The notes beneath the pieces are model-generated. The model was not told the DNA's origin. It worked only from the letters and a program-made list of their open reading frames with translations, and made no database searches. A program made the position numbers and the translations under genes. Positions 1 through 5,863 of a stretch of 10,412 bases of DNA are shown here, piece by piece. How positions within the stretch are numbered: the stretch's first letter is position 1; each line of letters opens with the position of its first letter. Source of the stretch: a bacterium (GTDB lineage: Bacteria > Desulfobacterota > GWC2-55-46 > S146-80 > JALXFI01); contig JALXFI010000404.1 in NCBI GenBank assembly GCA_027069035.1, positions 1 through 10,412 on the forward strand, written 5' to 3'.

Positions 1-46
1 TTTCAAGCAATTCCTTTGTTCTTTCTTGGATTTGTGATTTATCCAT
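1..46 (-). CDS. 5' end of an unidentified gene (partial, runs off the left edge)
   Basis: An ATG at 46-44 opens a frame that stays open for 15 codons to the window edge, reading MDKSQIQERTKELLE, which looks like the start of an amphipathic helix. It begins 20 nt after the stop of the DUF3795 gene on the same strand and may be cotranscribed with it. No clear Shine-Dalgarno site precedes it. Too little is visible to name a family. The start is inferred from position and composition only. Confidence 0.35.
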   Translation of the reverse strand, partial: MDKSQIQERTKELLE

Positions 47-66
47 ATTCAAAATTCTTATTCAAA

Positions 67-348
67 TTACTTTTGCTGCATCCTACTTTTGTACATCCCA
101 AGATATGCCTTACTGTAAGGATATTCCCCTTCAAATACCTGACAAGGGAACTCCTTGCAATCTCTGGAACAGAAGGCTATTTTCTTTTTCACAGCACAGT
201 CAAGCACTGGACACAAAGCAGATATGTTTCGCAGGAATTTCACTTTCTTAACCGCTTCTGAGCTATCTCCTGCTACACAACCTTGACAGATCCCTTTTGT
301 TTTTAATCCACAGGTATCGCAACATATACCACATGCTCCAACTTGCAT
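67..348 (-). CDS. DUF3795 family cysteine-rich small protein
   Basis: This 93-residue protein has eleven cysteines: C6, C9, C10, C13, C21, C24, C46, C51, C60, C64 and C69. The spacing matches DUF3795: an N-terminal CGICCDTCG cluster, then a CxxC (C21/C24), and a C-terminal CxxxC-x4-C ending in the typical KEFPCQVF segment. The family is widespread in anaerobic bacteria and archaea; its function is not established, although the cysteine pattern suggests metal (zinc or iron-sulfur) binding. There is no signal peptide or membrane segment, so it should be cytosolic. The start is well supported by an AAAAGGAGGT Shine-Dalgarno site at 365-356. A possible partner gene begins 20 nt downstream. It does not appear functionally linked to the secretion operon, from which a tRNA and about 450 nt of noncoding DNA separate it. 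Confidence 0.85.
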   Translation of the reverse strand: MQVGACGICCDTCGLKTKGICQGCVAGDSSEAVKKVKFLRNISALCPVLDCAVKKKIAFCSRDCKEFPCQVFEGEYPYSKAYLGMYKSRMQQK

Positions 349-355
349 TTTGTCT

Positions 356-365
356 ACCTCCTTTT
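356..365 (-). promoter_or_regulatory. Strong ribosome binding site of the DUF3795 gene
   Basis: The minus strand reads AAAAGGAGGT seven nt before the ATG at 348. It is a near-perfect anti-16S match at ideal spacing and fixes the start of the small cysteine-rich protein. Confidence 0.8.
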
Positions 366-414
366 GTTTGGTTCCATAACATTACATTTTTCTTCAGAAT
401 TTATCTCATATAAT

Positions 415-545
415 CGGGTTAACGGCTCGGCGTTCAGTGGCATGCGGCGACCTGCCGGCCAGCACCCTGATCGGCTCGGACTACATGATTCTATCACGTC
501 TCGTCACAGCTGCTTGTAAGCATGTCCGCTGCAATGCATGGATAC
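415..545. repeat. GC-rich imperfect inverted repeat, possible degenerate attC-like site
   Basis: GGCGTTCAGTGG (429-440) can pair with CCGCTGCAATGC (526-537) over about 12 positions, with one extrahelical base (C532) and two G-T pairs. A GGTTAAC box lies just outside the left arm at 417-423, matching six of seven positions of the integron R'' consensus RYYYAAC. The octamer CGGCTCGG occurs twice, at 423-430 and 472-479. The imperfect arms with an unpaired base and the length of about 120 nt recall integron attC sites. A matching right-hand GTTRRRY core is not seen, so at best this is a degenerate site; it could equally be another family of dispersed palindrome. Confidence 0.3.
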
Positions 546-613
546 TATTCATGGTCTTTTCATTAATATACATTGGAGTATAACAAAAAAAAATGAATAG
601 GAGGTAAGGAAAA

Positions 614-709
614 ATGAAAGTTTATCTGCCTGTGCGCTTGCCATCTATCACGAGTGTAAACTTACGCAGACAGGCACTAAGCAGCATAAGTACTAAGAAG
701 CTGATTTAA
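614..709 (+). CDS. Possible 31-residue small ORF with perfect Shine-Dalgarno site
   Basis: An AGGAGGT at 599-605 sits 8 nt before an ATG at 614, which opens a 31-codon frame ending in TAA at 707-709. The peptide begins MKVYLPVRLPSITS and ends ISTKKLI. It is basic, with no cysteines, no clear membrane segment and no recognised family. The ribosome binding site is as good as any in the window, which is the main reason to list it. Against it, an inverted repeat lies inside the ORF: GCCTG/TGCG near 628-636 is complementary to CGCA and CAGGC at 664-674. It may therefore be the truncated head of a lost gene or a chance reading of a palindromic element. Confidence 0.3.
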   Translation: MKVYLPVRLPSITSVNLRRQALSSISTKKLI

Positions 710-711
710 GC

Positions 712-785
712 CAGGTCACTTAAAAAATGTTAGGCAAATTATTGTATTTATTAAAATTTACCCTAATGCTAACATTATAGACCTG
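712..785. repeat. Nested inverted repeat, small mobile-element or REP-like relic
   Basis: CAGGTC (712-717) is complementary to GACCTG (780-785). Inside it, ATGTTAG (727-733) is complementary to CTAACAT (769-775). The outer arm continues into a GACCCT end at 785-790. The minus-strand reading, beginning GGGTCAGGTCT, resembles palindromes often found dispersed near IS200/RAYT-type transposases; that link is from memory and untested. The element starts about 10 nt beyond the tRNA 3' end. On the minus strand the inner arm is followed by six T residues, so it might also help end tRNA transcription, although the 35-nt loop is long. Confidence 0.45.
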
Positions 786-799
786 ACCCTGTATTCTAC

Positions 800-887
<88 letters not shown>

Positions 888-909
888 AGTTTTTTTACAA
901 AGTCATCTG

Positions 910-939
910 ATACTAACAAAAAGGATAAAGCAGGGTCAA
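910..939 (-). promoter_or_regulatory. Sigma70-type promoter of tRNA-Ser
   Basis: On the minus strand TTGACC (939-934) is followed after 18 nt by TAGTAT (915-910). This puts the transcription start near 903, about 16 nt upstream of the mature tRNA 5' end at 887. Position, hexamers and spacing fit a housekeeping promoter dedicated to the tRNA. Confidence 0.6.
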
Positions 940-951
940 GAGCTATCTCGG

Positions 952-979
952 ACCTAAAAACAGATTTAGGTTTTTAGGT
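952..979 (-). terminator. Weak hairpin between the T2SS operon and the tRNA
   Basis: ACCTAAAAA (952-960) and TTTTTAGGT (971-979) are perfect complements around a 10-nt loop. The hairpin lies 60 nt beyond the gspL stop and upstream of the tRNA promoter, where an operon terminator is expected. It is AT-rich and lacks a following T tract on the minus strand, so intrinsic termination would be poor. It is the only palindrome seen in this gap. Confidence 0.3.
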
Positions 980-1038
980 AGAACAGTTCCCATCCGTAAG
1001 GCATTATTACAATTATTATAAAAAATCGCCCATCTCTC

Positions 1039-2418
1039 TCATTTTATAGTAATCTTCCCTCTGAAATGCGTTGTCTTTGACCCCCTTTCCAGCCCCTGCA
1101 CAACCGCATCTTTCACATTATCGCCTTTCTTAAGTCCCCTAACAAAGGGTTCTATGGTTTCCGACCTCTCCGTTTCGCCCTCAAAGATCACCTCTTTACC
1201 TTCCATTGTAACATCAAGGATGGTTATACCGGCTCTTTCAGAATCCCCATAGAGAAGGTCAAGATAGCGCTCTATATCAAGATCGAGCATAACCCTGCCG
1301 TCCATAGCGTTCAATTTGTCCATGGCTTCCTTATATGCCGACTCAAGCTGAACCCTTGGATTTACAACCTTCTTTACGTCGGGAAGAAAGGCATGAAAAA
1401 CCTCCTCTGCCTTATTATTAAGGGCTTCAACCCTGCTTGTAAGCAGGTGATACCTGAGATAGACATCCACACCTGCAAGAGCCAGGATAACCGCTGCCCC
1501 GGCGCCTATTGCCTTTAATCTCCCTAAAAGCATATCCCGTCTCTTCTCCTCGATCTCACTTCTTAAAAGGTTTAGAGAGCGATTTACAGAACCATATGCC
1601 AGCCCAAGAAGAGAAATAAAGGGTTTTTTATCTTCAACTCCGTCAAGCGCTCTGAGGTCAAGAATTTCCTCCTCAGCCATGCCGGTAGAAGACTTAAACT
1701 CATCTATATCAAATGAGTCAAGACCGCTCCCAGCAACATAGAATCTTTCGGTTTCTATGCCGTTTTCTTTCCAGAGTTTAAATGTGCGCATGATCTCATT
1801 AAGGAGCGTTTCAGCCTTCTTACCTGATGATGTAAATGATCTTGCAGCCCTCAACCTTCCGTCAAGCATAGAGAGCATGGATACCCTGTCGGAATTTATC
1901 TCTAACAGGGAATATTCGTGTATGCCTTTATTCGGCATAAGATTTGCCAGAGCAACAAGCTCAGGCATGACAAGAACAGGCTTGGCATCATCAGGAAAGA
2001 GTTCAAGGTATGAACTCATTGTTTTGCGGCAAAGTATAAAGGCTATAATCTCATAATGTTTGTCCTTTTTTACGGAAGGTATGTAATCAAACACAACGTC
2101 CTTTACCGCAACAGGTATATCGCCTTCCATCTCATAACGTATGACATCCCTTAGTTCACTCCTTTTTCTGAAAGGAAACGCATATCTGCGAATAAAGAAG
2201 TGGTGACCAGGGATAAGACATACGGTATCCGTCCTGCCATGTTTTGTCTTTGACAGGATATCACTTACCACCTTTGACGCCTTAACCTTCCAGTCTTTTT
2301 CATCTGAAAATTTAACGTGTTTTAAAGATAAAACACTAGGACCTTTAAAAGAAGATGAGAATTCAAGCGTCTTTATATATTGAGCGCCTATGTTAAAGGC
2401 AACAGTCCGTCTTGCCAC
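1039..2418 (-). CDS. gspL: GspL-like inner-membrane platform protein (PilM-like domain plus periplasmic domain)
   Basis: GspL recruits the GspE ATPase to the inner-membrane platform of the T2SS. Residues 1-290 resemble the actin-like PilM/GspL cytoplasmic domain: the opening VAFNIGAQYIKTLEF matches its first nucleotide-fold strand pair, and SLLEINSDRVSML and FYVAGSGL match later strands. A single membrane segment lies at about 303-321 (IGAGAAVILALAGVDVYL). It is followed by a coiled-coil-like stretch (about 325-370) and a small alpha-beta periplasmic domain (about 375-459). The start is GTG at 2418, directly abutting the TAG of gspJ and using a GGGAGG Shine-Dalgarno within the last gspJ codons, so translation is almost certainly coupled. 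It is the last gene of the operon. Neither gspK before it nor gspM after it is present. The call rests on architecture and context; a PilM/PilN-type fusion is the same thing in other words. Confidence 0.8.
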   Translation of the reverse strand: MARRTVAFNIGAQYIKTLEFSSSFKGPSVLSLKHVKFSDEKDWKVKASKVVSDILSKTKHGRTDTVCLIPGHHFFIRRYAFPFRKRSELRDVIRYEMEGDIPVAVKDVVFDYIPSVKKDKHYEIIAFILCRKTMSSYLELFPDDAKPVLVMPELVALANLMPNKGIHEYSLLEINSDRVSMLSMLDGRLRAARSFTSSGKKAETLLNEIMRTFKLWKENGIETERFYVAGSGLDSFDIDEFKSSTGMAEEEILDLRALDGVEDKKPFISLLGLAYGSVNRSLNLLRSEIEEKRRDMLLGRLKAIGAGAAVILALAGVDVYLRYHLLTSRVEALNNKAEEVFHAFLPDVKKVVNPRVQLESAYKEAMDKLNAMDGRVMLDLDIERYLDLLYGDSERAGITILDVTMEGKEVIFEGETERSETIEPFVRGLKKGDNVKDAVVQGLERGSKTTHFRGKITIK

Positions 2419-3006
2419 CTAACCTCCCTCTACCTTTATTAACAGATCGGCGGTATAGTCATTATATTTTATACTAAGTTTAACCCCTGCTGGGAGTTTT
2501 TTTGATACGCCTGCATCCCATTCATCCTTTAAATCACTACCATCATCATAAAAAATATCCAAATCCGAGACACCGCTTAATATCTCTTCTTCATCAATAT
2601 CAGAGCTGTCCTTAGAATTATAGACCCTCCTTACAATACTGTTTTTGTCCCCATCACCCTCAAAGTAATACTCAATAAGGGGTGCGGCGCTAACATCGTA
2701 ACCCTTGTAAGGGGTGAAAGCCGTAAAGGAAAGAAAAGGCATTGAAGAACCGTTGCCAACCTTATTCCCCTTAAATCTGGAATCCTTGTATGTCGGAGAA
2801 AAAAACGACCCCCTAAGGTCATCAGAAAGTATATGTATGGAACCCCAAAGAGGTCTATCGGAATCCACCTTATCTTCAAACGCTTTTATAACGCCATAGG
2901 TAGAGTAAAAGCTGCCATACAATATGCCAAATACAATGGAAACGATAAAGAGTGTGATCAGTATTTCAATCAGTGTGAAACCGCTGTTTTTTGTATAAAC
3001 TTTCAT
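2419..3006 (-). CDS. gspJ: Minor pseudopilin GspJ
   Basis: This 195-residue protein has a prepilin leader MKVYTKNSG cleaved before FTLIEILITL, with the conserved Glu5 of the mature protein at E14. The hydrophobic N-terminal helix runs to about residue 31. The rest is periplasmic, with the GspJ-type pattern RPLWGSIHILSDDLRGSFFSP (about 51-71) and a late YYFEGDGDKNSIVRRVY strand pair. In known systems GspJ forms the tip complex with GspI and GspK that primes the pseudopilus. It begins 12 nt after gspI, with an AAGGTAGGTG site overlapping the gspI stop. Its stop TAG directly touches the GTG start of gspL, leaving no room for gspK, which normally follows gspJ. Confidence 0.88.
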   Translation of the reverse strand: MKVYTKNSGFTLIEILITLFIVSIVFGILYGSFYSTYGVIKAFEDKVDSDRPLWGSIHILSDDLRGSFFSPTYKDSRFKGNKVGNGSSMPFLSFTAFTPYKGYDVSAAPLIEYYFEGDGDKNSIVRRVYNSKDSSDIDEEEILSGVSDLDIFYDDGSDLKDEWDAGVSKKLPAGVKLSIKYNDYTADLLIKVEGG

Positions 3007-3018
3007 AACAGATTACAC

Positions 3019-3381
3019 CTACCTTGGAACATACTCCACCAATTCCACTATCTCCTTATTATCATGATATAGCGTAAGTCTCCACTCATTTATATCGGCC
3101 ACAGGGATTTCAGATGCCTCAAACCTCCAGAGAAAACCGGCCTTTTCCCCTTCTCTTTTACTCTCCGACGGGGCATTAATCTCAAAATCATTCATAATCC
3201 CCTGGGCAACGAGACTTGCACGATTAATCTCTTCAGCGCTGTTAATAAGCATAACCCCCCTGTCCCTCAGACCAAGAAGCGAGATAATGGCAATGGATAT
3301 AATGGCAAGAGAGATCATCACCTCAATAAGAGTAAAACCTCCATTGCGCATGGAAAGATTAAATCTAATGTTTCCCATCAT
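3019..3381 (-). CDS. gspI: Minor pseudopilin GspI
   Basis: This 120-residue prepilin has leader MMGNIRFNLSMRNGG and mature start FTLIEVMISLAI, with Glu5 at E20. The segment INRASLVAQGIMNDFE after the N-terminal helix is characteristic of GspI, and the C-terminal half carries the short FLWRFEASEIP and WRLTLYHDNKEIVELVEY strands of its small sheet. Length fits the family. The first ATG overlaps the gspH stop as ATGA, giving coupled translation. A second in-frame ATG follows at once, and an internal ATG at residue 11 would give a leader of only five residues; the overlapping start is preferred for the coupling. GspI is thought to be the first tip subunit to assemble, binding GspJ and, where present, GspK. 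Confidence 0.88.
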   Translation of the reverse strand: MMGNIRFNLSMRNGGFTLIEVMISLAIISIAIISLLGLRDRGVMLINSAEEINRASLVAQGIMNDFEINAPSESKREGEKAGFLWRFEASEIPVADINEWRLTLYHDNKEIVELVEYVPR

Positions 3382-3908
3382 GAACCCCGATCAAAGCGCC
3401 CTTTGTAAAGTTTGACCTTATCACCGAAAGAGGGAAGATATACGCTAAAGACCTTTTCATCAGATCTTAGATAAATATACGTCCTGTCCCTGTATCCCCA
3501 CGGTGTAAAGGTTGTAAAGGTTATCCCTCCGTTTCTCTTTGCGATATTCCTGACTGCAACTTCATCAAAGGTGATACCGCTCGCAAGCTCCTTCTCGGTC
3601 TTGCTACCTCCGGAAAGCGGTATTTCCTCGATCCTGTCCTCTTTTTGTATCAACACAACAGCCCAGTATCTGTTTTTGTCAAGATCATAATAGAGTTTTA
3701 TCGGGCTTTGTTTAAGCGCAGACTCTGTAATCAGAAAATTGGAGAAGGCTGCCAATTTTCTCGCAGAAGATTTAAGTCTCTCATCACCTATATTAAAAAG
3801 TCTTGGCAGAGTAAACGATGATATAAGGGCAATGATAAATAACACAAGTACAAGTTCGATGAGTGTAAAACCACGCTTACCATCACATCCAGTTACCGAT
3901 ATCGGCAT
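3378..3908 (-). CDS. gspH: Minor pseudopilin GspH
   Basis: The product is 176 residues from ATG 3908, with leader MPISVTGCDGKRG and mature start FTLIELVLVLFIIAL (Glu5 at E18). The periplasmic part contains the GspH-type segment GGITFTTFTPWGYRDRTYIY. The frame stays open another 44 codons upstream to 4040. That longer start would put an improbable 57-residue leader before the prepilin motif and lie wholly inside gspG, so 3908 is chosen. Even so the gene overlaps the last 26 nt of gspG in another frame and its own Shine-Dalgarno is weak, so it probably relies on ribosomes finishing gspG. GspH links the pseudopilus shaft to the tip complex. Confidence 0.85.
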   Translation of the reverse strand: MPISVTGCDGKRGFTLIELVLVLFIIALISSFTLPRLFNIGDERLKSSARKLAAFSNFLITESALKQSPIKLYYDLDKNRYWAVVLIQKEDRIEEIPLSGGSKTEKELASGITFDEVAVRNIAKRNGGITFTTFTPWGYRDRTYIYLRSDEKVFSVYLPSFGDKVKLYKGRFDRGS

Positions 3909-4311
3909 CAGCGTCTTCACCGCCTTCCTGATTATCTGCGCCAAAGGTATATAGATCGTAATCGCCATGTTCACCCGGAGAAAGATAGATATACTCATTT
4001 CCCCATGGATCGATAGGAAGCTTGGTAAGATAGCCTCCATCTCTCCAGTTCTGAGGAATCCTTCCGACAGAGGGTTTTTCTATAAGTGCATCGATACCCT
4101 GCTCGGTAGAAGGGTAAAATCCATTGTCAAGCTTAAAGAGCTCCAGCGCCGATTCTATATTTTTTATATCAACCTTTGCCTTGGTTATCCTTGCCTGTTC
4201 CGTCCTGCCTGTCAGCCGAGGCACTACTATAGAGGCAAGTATGCCAAGAATGATAACGACTATCATTATCTCAATCAGAGTAAAACCTGACATGCCTTTA
4301 AGTCTCTTCAT
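3883..4311 (-). CDS. gspG: Major pseudopilin GspG
   Basis: This 142-residue protein forms the shaft of the pseudopilus. The leader MKRLKGMSG precedes FTLIEIMIVVIILGILASIV (Glu5 at E14), followed by the hallmark PRLTGRTEQARITKAK. Further GspG signatures are LDNGFYPSTEQGIDAL, the PWGNEYIYLSPG segment and the acidic loop GADNQEGGEDADADIGNW, whose aspartates correspond to the calcium-binding loop of T2SS major pseudopilins. This loop separates GspG from type IV pilins. The start has a GGAAGGT site 3-4 nt upstream. It is preceded by the only long spacer in the operon (318 nt), so an internal promoter or processing site could set its higher expected dose; none is certain. It overlaps gspH by 26 nt. 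Confidence 0.96.
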   Translation of the reverse strand: MKRLKGMSGFTLIEIMIVVIILGILASIVVPRLTGRTEQARITKAKVDIKNIESALELFKLDNGFYPSTEQGIDALIEKPSVGRIPQNWRDGGYLTKLPIDPWGNEYIYLSPGEHGDYDLYTFGADNQEGGEDADADIGNWM

Positions 4312-4629
4312 ACACCTTCCTTTCGATCATAATAAGTTTATTTGTCAGAAACAGTCCAGATTCTACGATTACCTTTTTTAGACACGGATGAATACAGTTA
4401 CGGATTGCGAGTTGATCCAAAATCTATCCGTTTTTTCCGCGTAACTCTGTGTCCCATAAAAGATAATTTTCATTTGTCTTTTTCAGTGTTTTTCAGTCTT
4501 TTTCTTCTGTGACTTCAGTGTTTTCTGTGGTTTAAAGTTTTATCTTTTTCAGTGGTTATCCTACATCCTGCATTATGCATATCCCTTGCAACACGCAACT
4601 CGTAGAAAAACGGTCGCTGTCTCTATTTT
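4312..4629. repeat. Repeat-rich noncoding spacer between gspF and gspG
   Basis: No gene is seen in this 318-nt gap, the only long one in the operon. Plus-strand 4478-4555 is a run of degenerate units related to CTTTTTCAGTG and TTTTCTGTGG (4478-4488, 4489-4498, 4499-4511, 4512-4520, 4521-4530, 4544-4555). Next to it, 4381-4404 and 4436-4453 form an imperfect inverted repeat (GACAC, AGTTAC and GGA blocks against TCC, GTAACT and GTGTC), with an inner CGGAT/ATCCG pair at 4401-4405 and 4426-4430. A third block near 4587-4605 has CAACACGCAACTCG. These are degenerate intergenic repeats, probably inserted into or expanded within an otherwise compact operon. A promoter for gspG could lie here, but no clear hexamer pair was found. 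Confidence 0.65.
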
Positions 4630-5853
4630 TTATCCTGCCAGTTGACTCATCTCAAAGATGGGTAGCAGTATCGAAAGAACGATAAACCCCACGACAAGAC
4701 CCATAACTACTATAAGCACCGGCTCAAGCAGCGACAAAAGGCTCTCGGTAACCGTCTCAATAGACCTCTCATAGACCCTTGACACACGCAAAAATGCCTC
4801 ATCCAGTCTTCCGCTCCTCTCCCCAACCGTTATCATCTGCAAAAAACCGTGAAGGAGCCCCCTGCTATTAAACGCCTCTGAAAGCGAAACCCCCTGTATC
4901 ACTTCACCGTTCGCCTCTTTTAAAAGCGTCTTTACCCTGGCGCTGTGTATGGAGTTTGAACATATCTCAAGGGCTTTACTCAAAGGCACAGCGCTCCTTA
5001 AAAGGGTCTCCATCGTCTTGGATATACGGTAATCCACAAAAAGCCTTGATAGCCTGCCAACAAGCGGAATCTTTGAGATAACACTCTCCTTCAGCAGCCT
5101 TCCGCGTTCGGTCTTAAGATACCTGCCCAAAGAAACCACAGCAATAAAAACGGCCGCAACAAGAAAAAACCAGTATTTTCCCATAAAACCGCTTATTGTC
5201 ACGAGTATACGGGTCGGCAGAGGCAGGGCCGCCTGCGTATCATTAAACACCGATATAACCTTCGGAACTACGGATGACATGAGGTAGAGTATGATAAAAA
5301 AACCTATCGCCGCCATAAGCATTGGGTAGGCGGATGCCTGAATAACCTTGGATCTTATCCTGTCTTCCATGTCCAGATACTCCGAAAGCTGCGTCAGGGC
5401 ATCATCAAGCGTGCCGGTCTCTTCCCCGACCCCGACTACATTTATATAAAGGGATGGGAATATATCCGGATACTTTTTCAAAGAATCGCTTAGAGAACTG
5501 CCCTGTGAGACCTCTTCTTTTATATATGTCAATGCGCTTTGCAGTGTGCGGTTACTCTCCTGCCTGGCAAGGGCATCAAGGGCCTCAAACAGGGGGAGAC
5601 CTGCTTCAAGGAGTGTTTTAAGGTTATAAGTCAAAAGGGAAAGGACCTTTACCGAAACCTTTTCTCTGAATATACTATCAAGAAAATGCCATTTCTCAGA
5701 AGGCTCTTTAACCTTTTCAGGCCTCAGCTTATCCGTTATAAATATCCCCGAACCTTTGAGCTTTAAACGGGCGCTTTCAGCGCTGGCTGCATCGATTACC
5801 CCTTCTACAGCCTTTCCCTTGCTGTTAATTCCTCTGTATCCATAAACAGGCAT
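4630..5853 (-). CDS. gspF: Inner-membrane platform protein GspF
   Basis: GspF is the polytopic platform protein that couples GspE to pseudopilus assembly. Length (407) is typical. It begins MPVYGYRGINSKGKAVEG, the usual GspF/PilC N-terminal domain. Two homologous T2SSF domains follow at about 68-195 and 272-398, each carrying the repeated GE-x-G-L motif (GEETGTL at 143-149, GERSGRL at 344-350). Three membrane segments are visible at about 176-198, 226-244 and 376-400. It starts 10 nt after gspE; no Shine-Dalgarno site is evident before the ATG, so translation may depend on coupling from gspE. The TAA stop is followed by the unusual repeat-filled spacer. Confidence 0.95.
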   Translation of the reverse strand: MPVYGYRGINSKGKAVEGVIDAASAESARLKLKGSGIFITDKLRPEKVKEPSEKWHFLDSIFREKVSVKVLSLLTYNLKTLLEAGLPLFEALDALARQESNRTLQSALTYIKEEVSQGSSLSDSLKKYPDIFPSLYINVVGVGEETGTLDDALTQLSEYLDMEDRIRSKVIQASAYPMLMAAIGFFIILYLMSSVVPKVISVFNDTQAALPLPTRILVTISGFMGKYWFFLVAAVFIAVVSLGRYLKTERGRLLKESVISKIPLVGRLSRLFVDYRISKTMETLLRSAVPLSKALEICSNSIHSARVKTLLKEANGEVIQGVSLSEAFNSRGLLHGFLQMITVGERSGRLDEAFLRVSRVYERSIETVTESLLSLLEPVLIVVMGLVVGFIVLSILLPIFEMSQLAG

Positions 5854-5863
5854 AAAACTATAA

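Larger units (their letters stand above)
366..799. other. Noncoding, repeat-bearing region between the DUF3795 gene and tRNA-Ser
   Basis: No convincing gene of normal length lies in these 434 nt. They hold a GC-rich block (421-480 is 42/60 G+C, far above its surroundings), an attC-like imperfect inverted repeat, a 31-codon ORF with an excellent Shine-Dalgarno site, and a nested inverted repeat next to the tRNA 3' end. The mixture of base composition and palindromes next to a tRNA gene suggests remnants of mobile DNA; this is inference. Confidence 0.6.

Noticed and set aside
16..261. Plus-strand open frame of 81 codons
   Set aside because: It is antisense to the DUF3795 gene, whose cysteine pattern and ribosome site make the minus strand the coding one.
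593..607. Four-codon minigene ATG-AAT-AGG-AGG-TAA overlapping the Shine-Dalgarno site at 599-605
   Set aside because: The AGG-AGG codons are the ribosome site itself; a short frame across it is expected by chance.
3909..4040. Longer N-terminus for GspH starting at 4040
   Set aside because: It would place 57 residues before the prepilin cleavage motif and lies entirely within gspG in another frame; the ATG at 3908 gives a normal 13-residue leader.
4478..4555. CRISPR-like array
   Set aside because: The units are only about 10 nt, degenerate and contiguous, without unique spacers.
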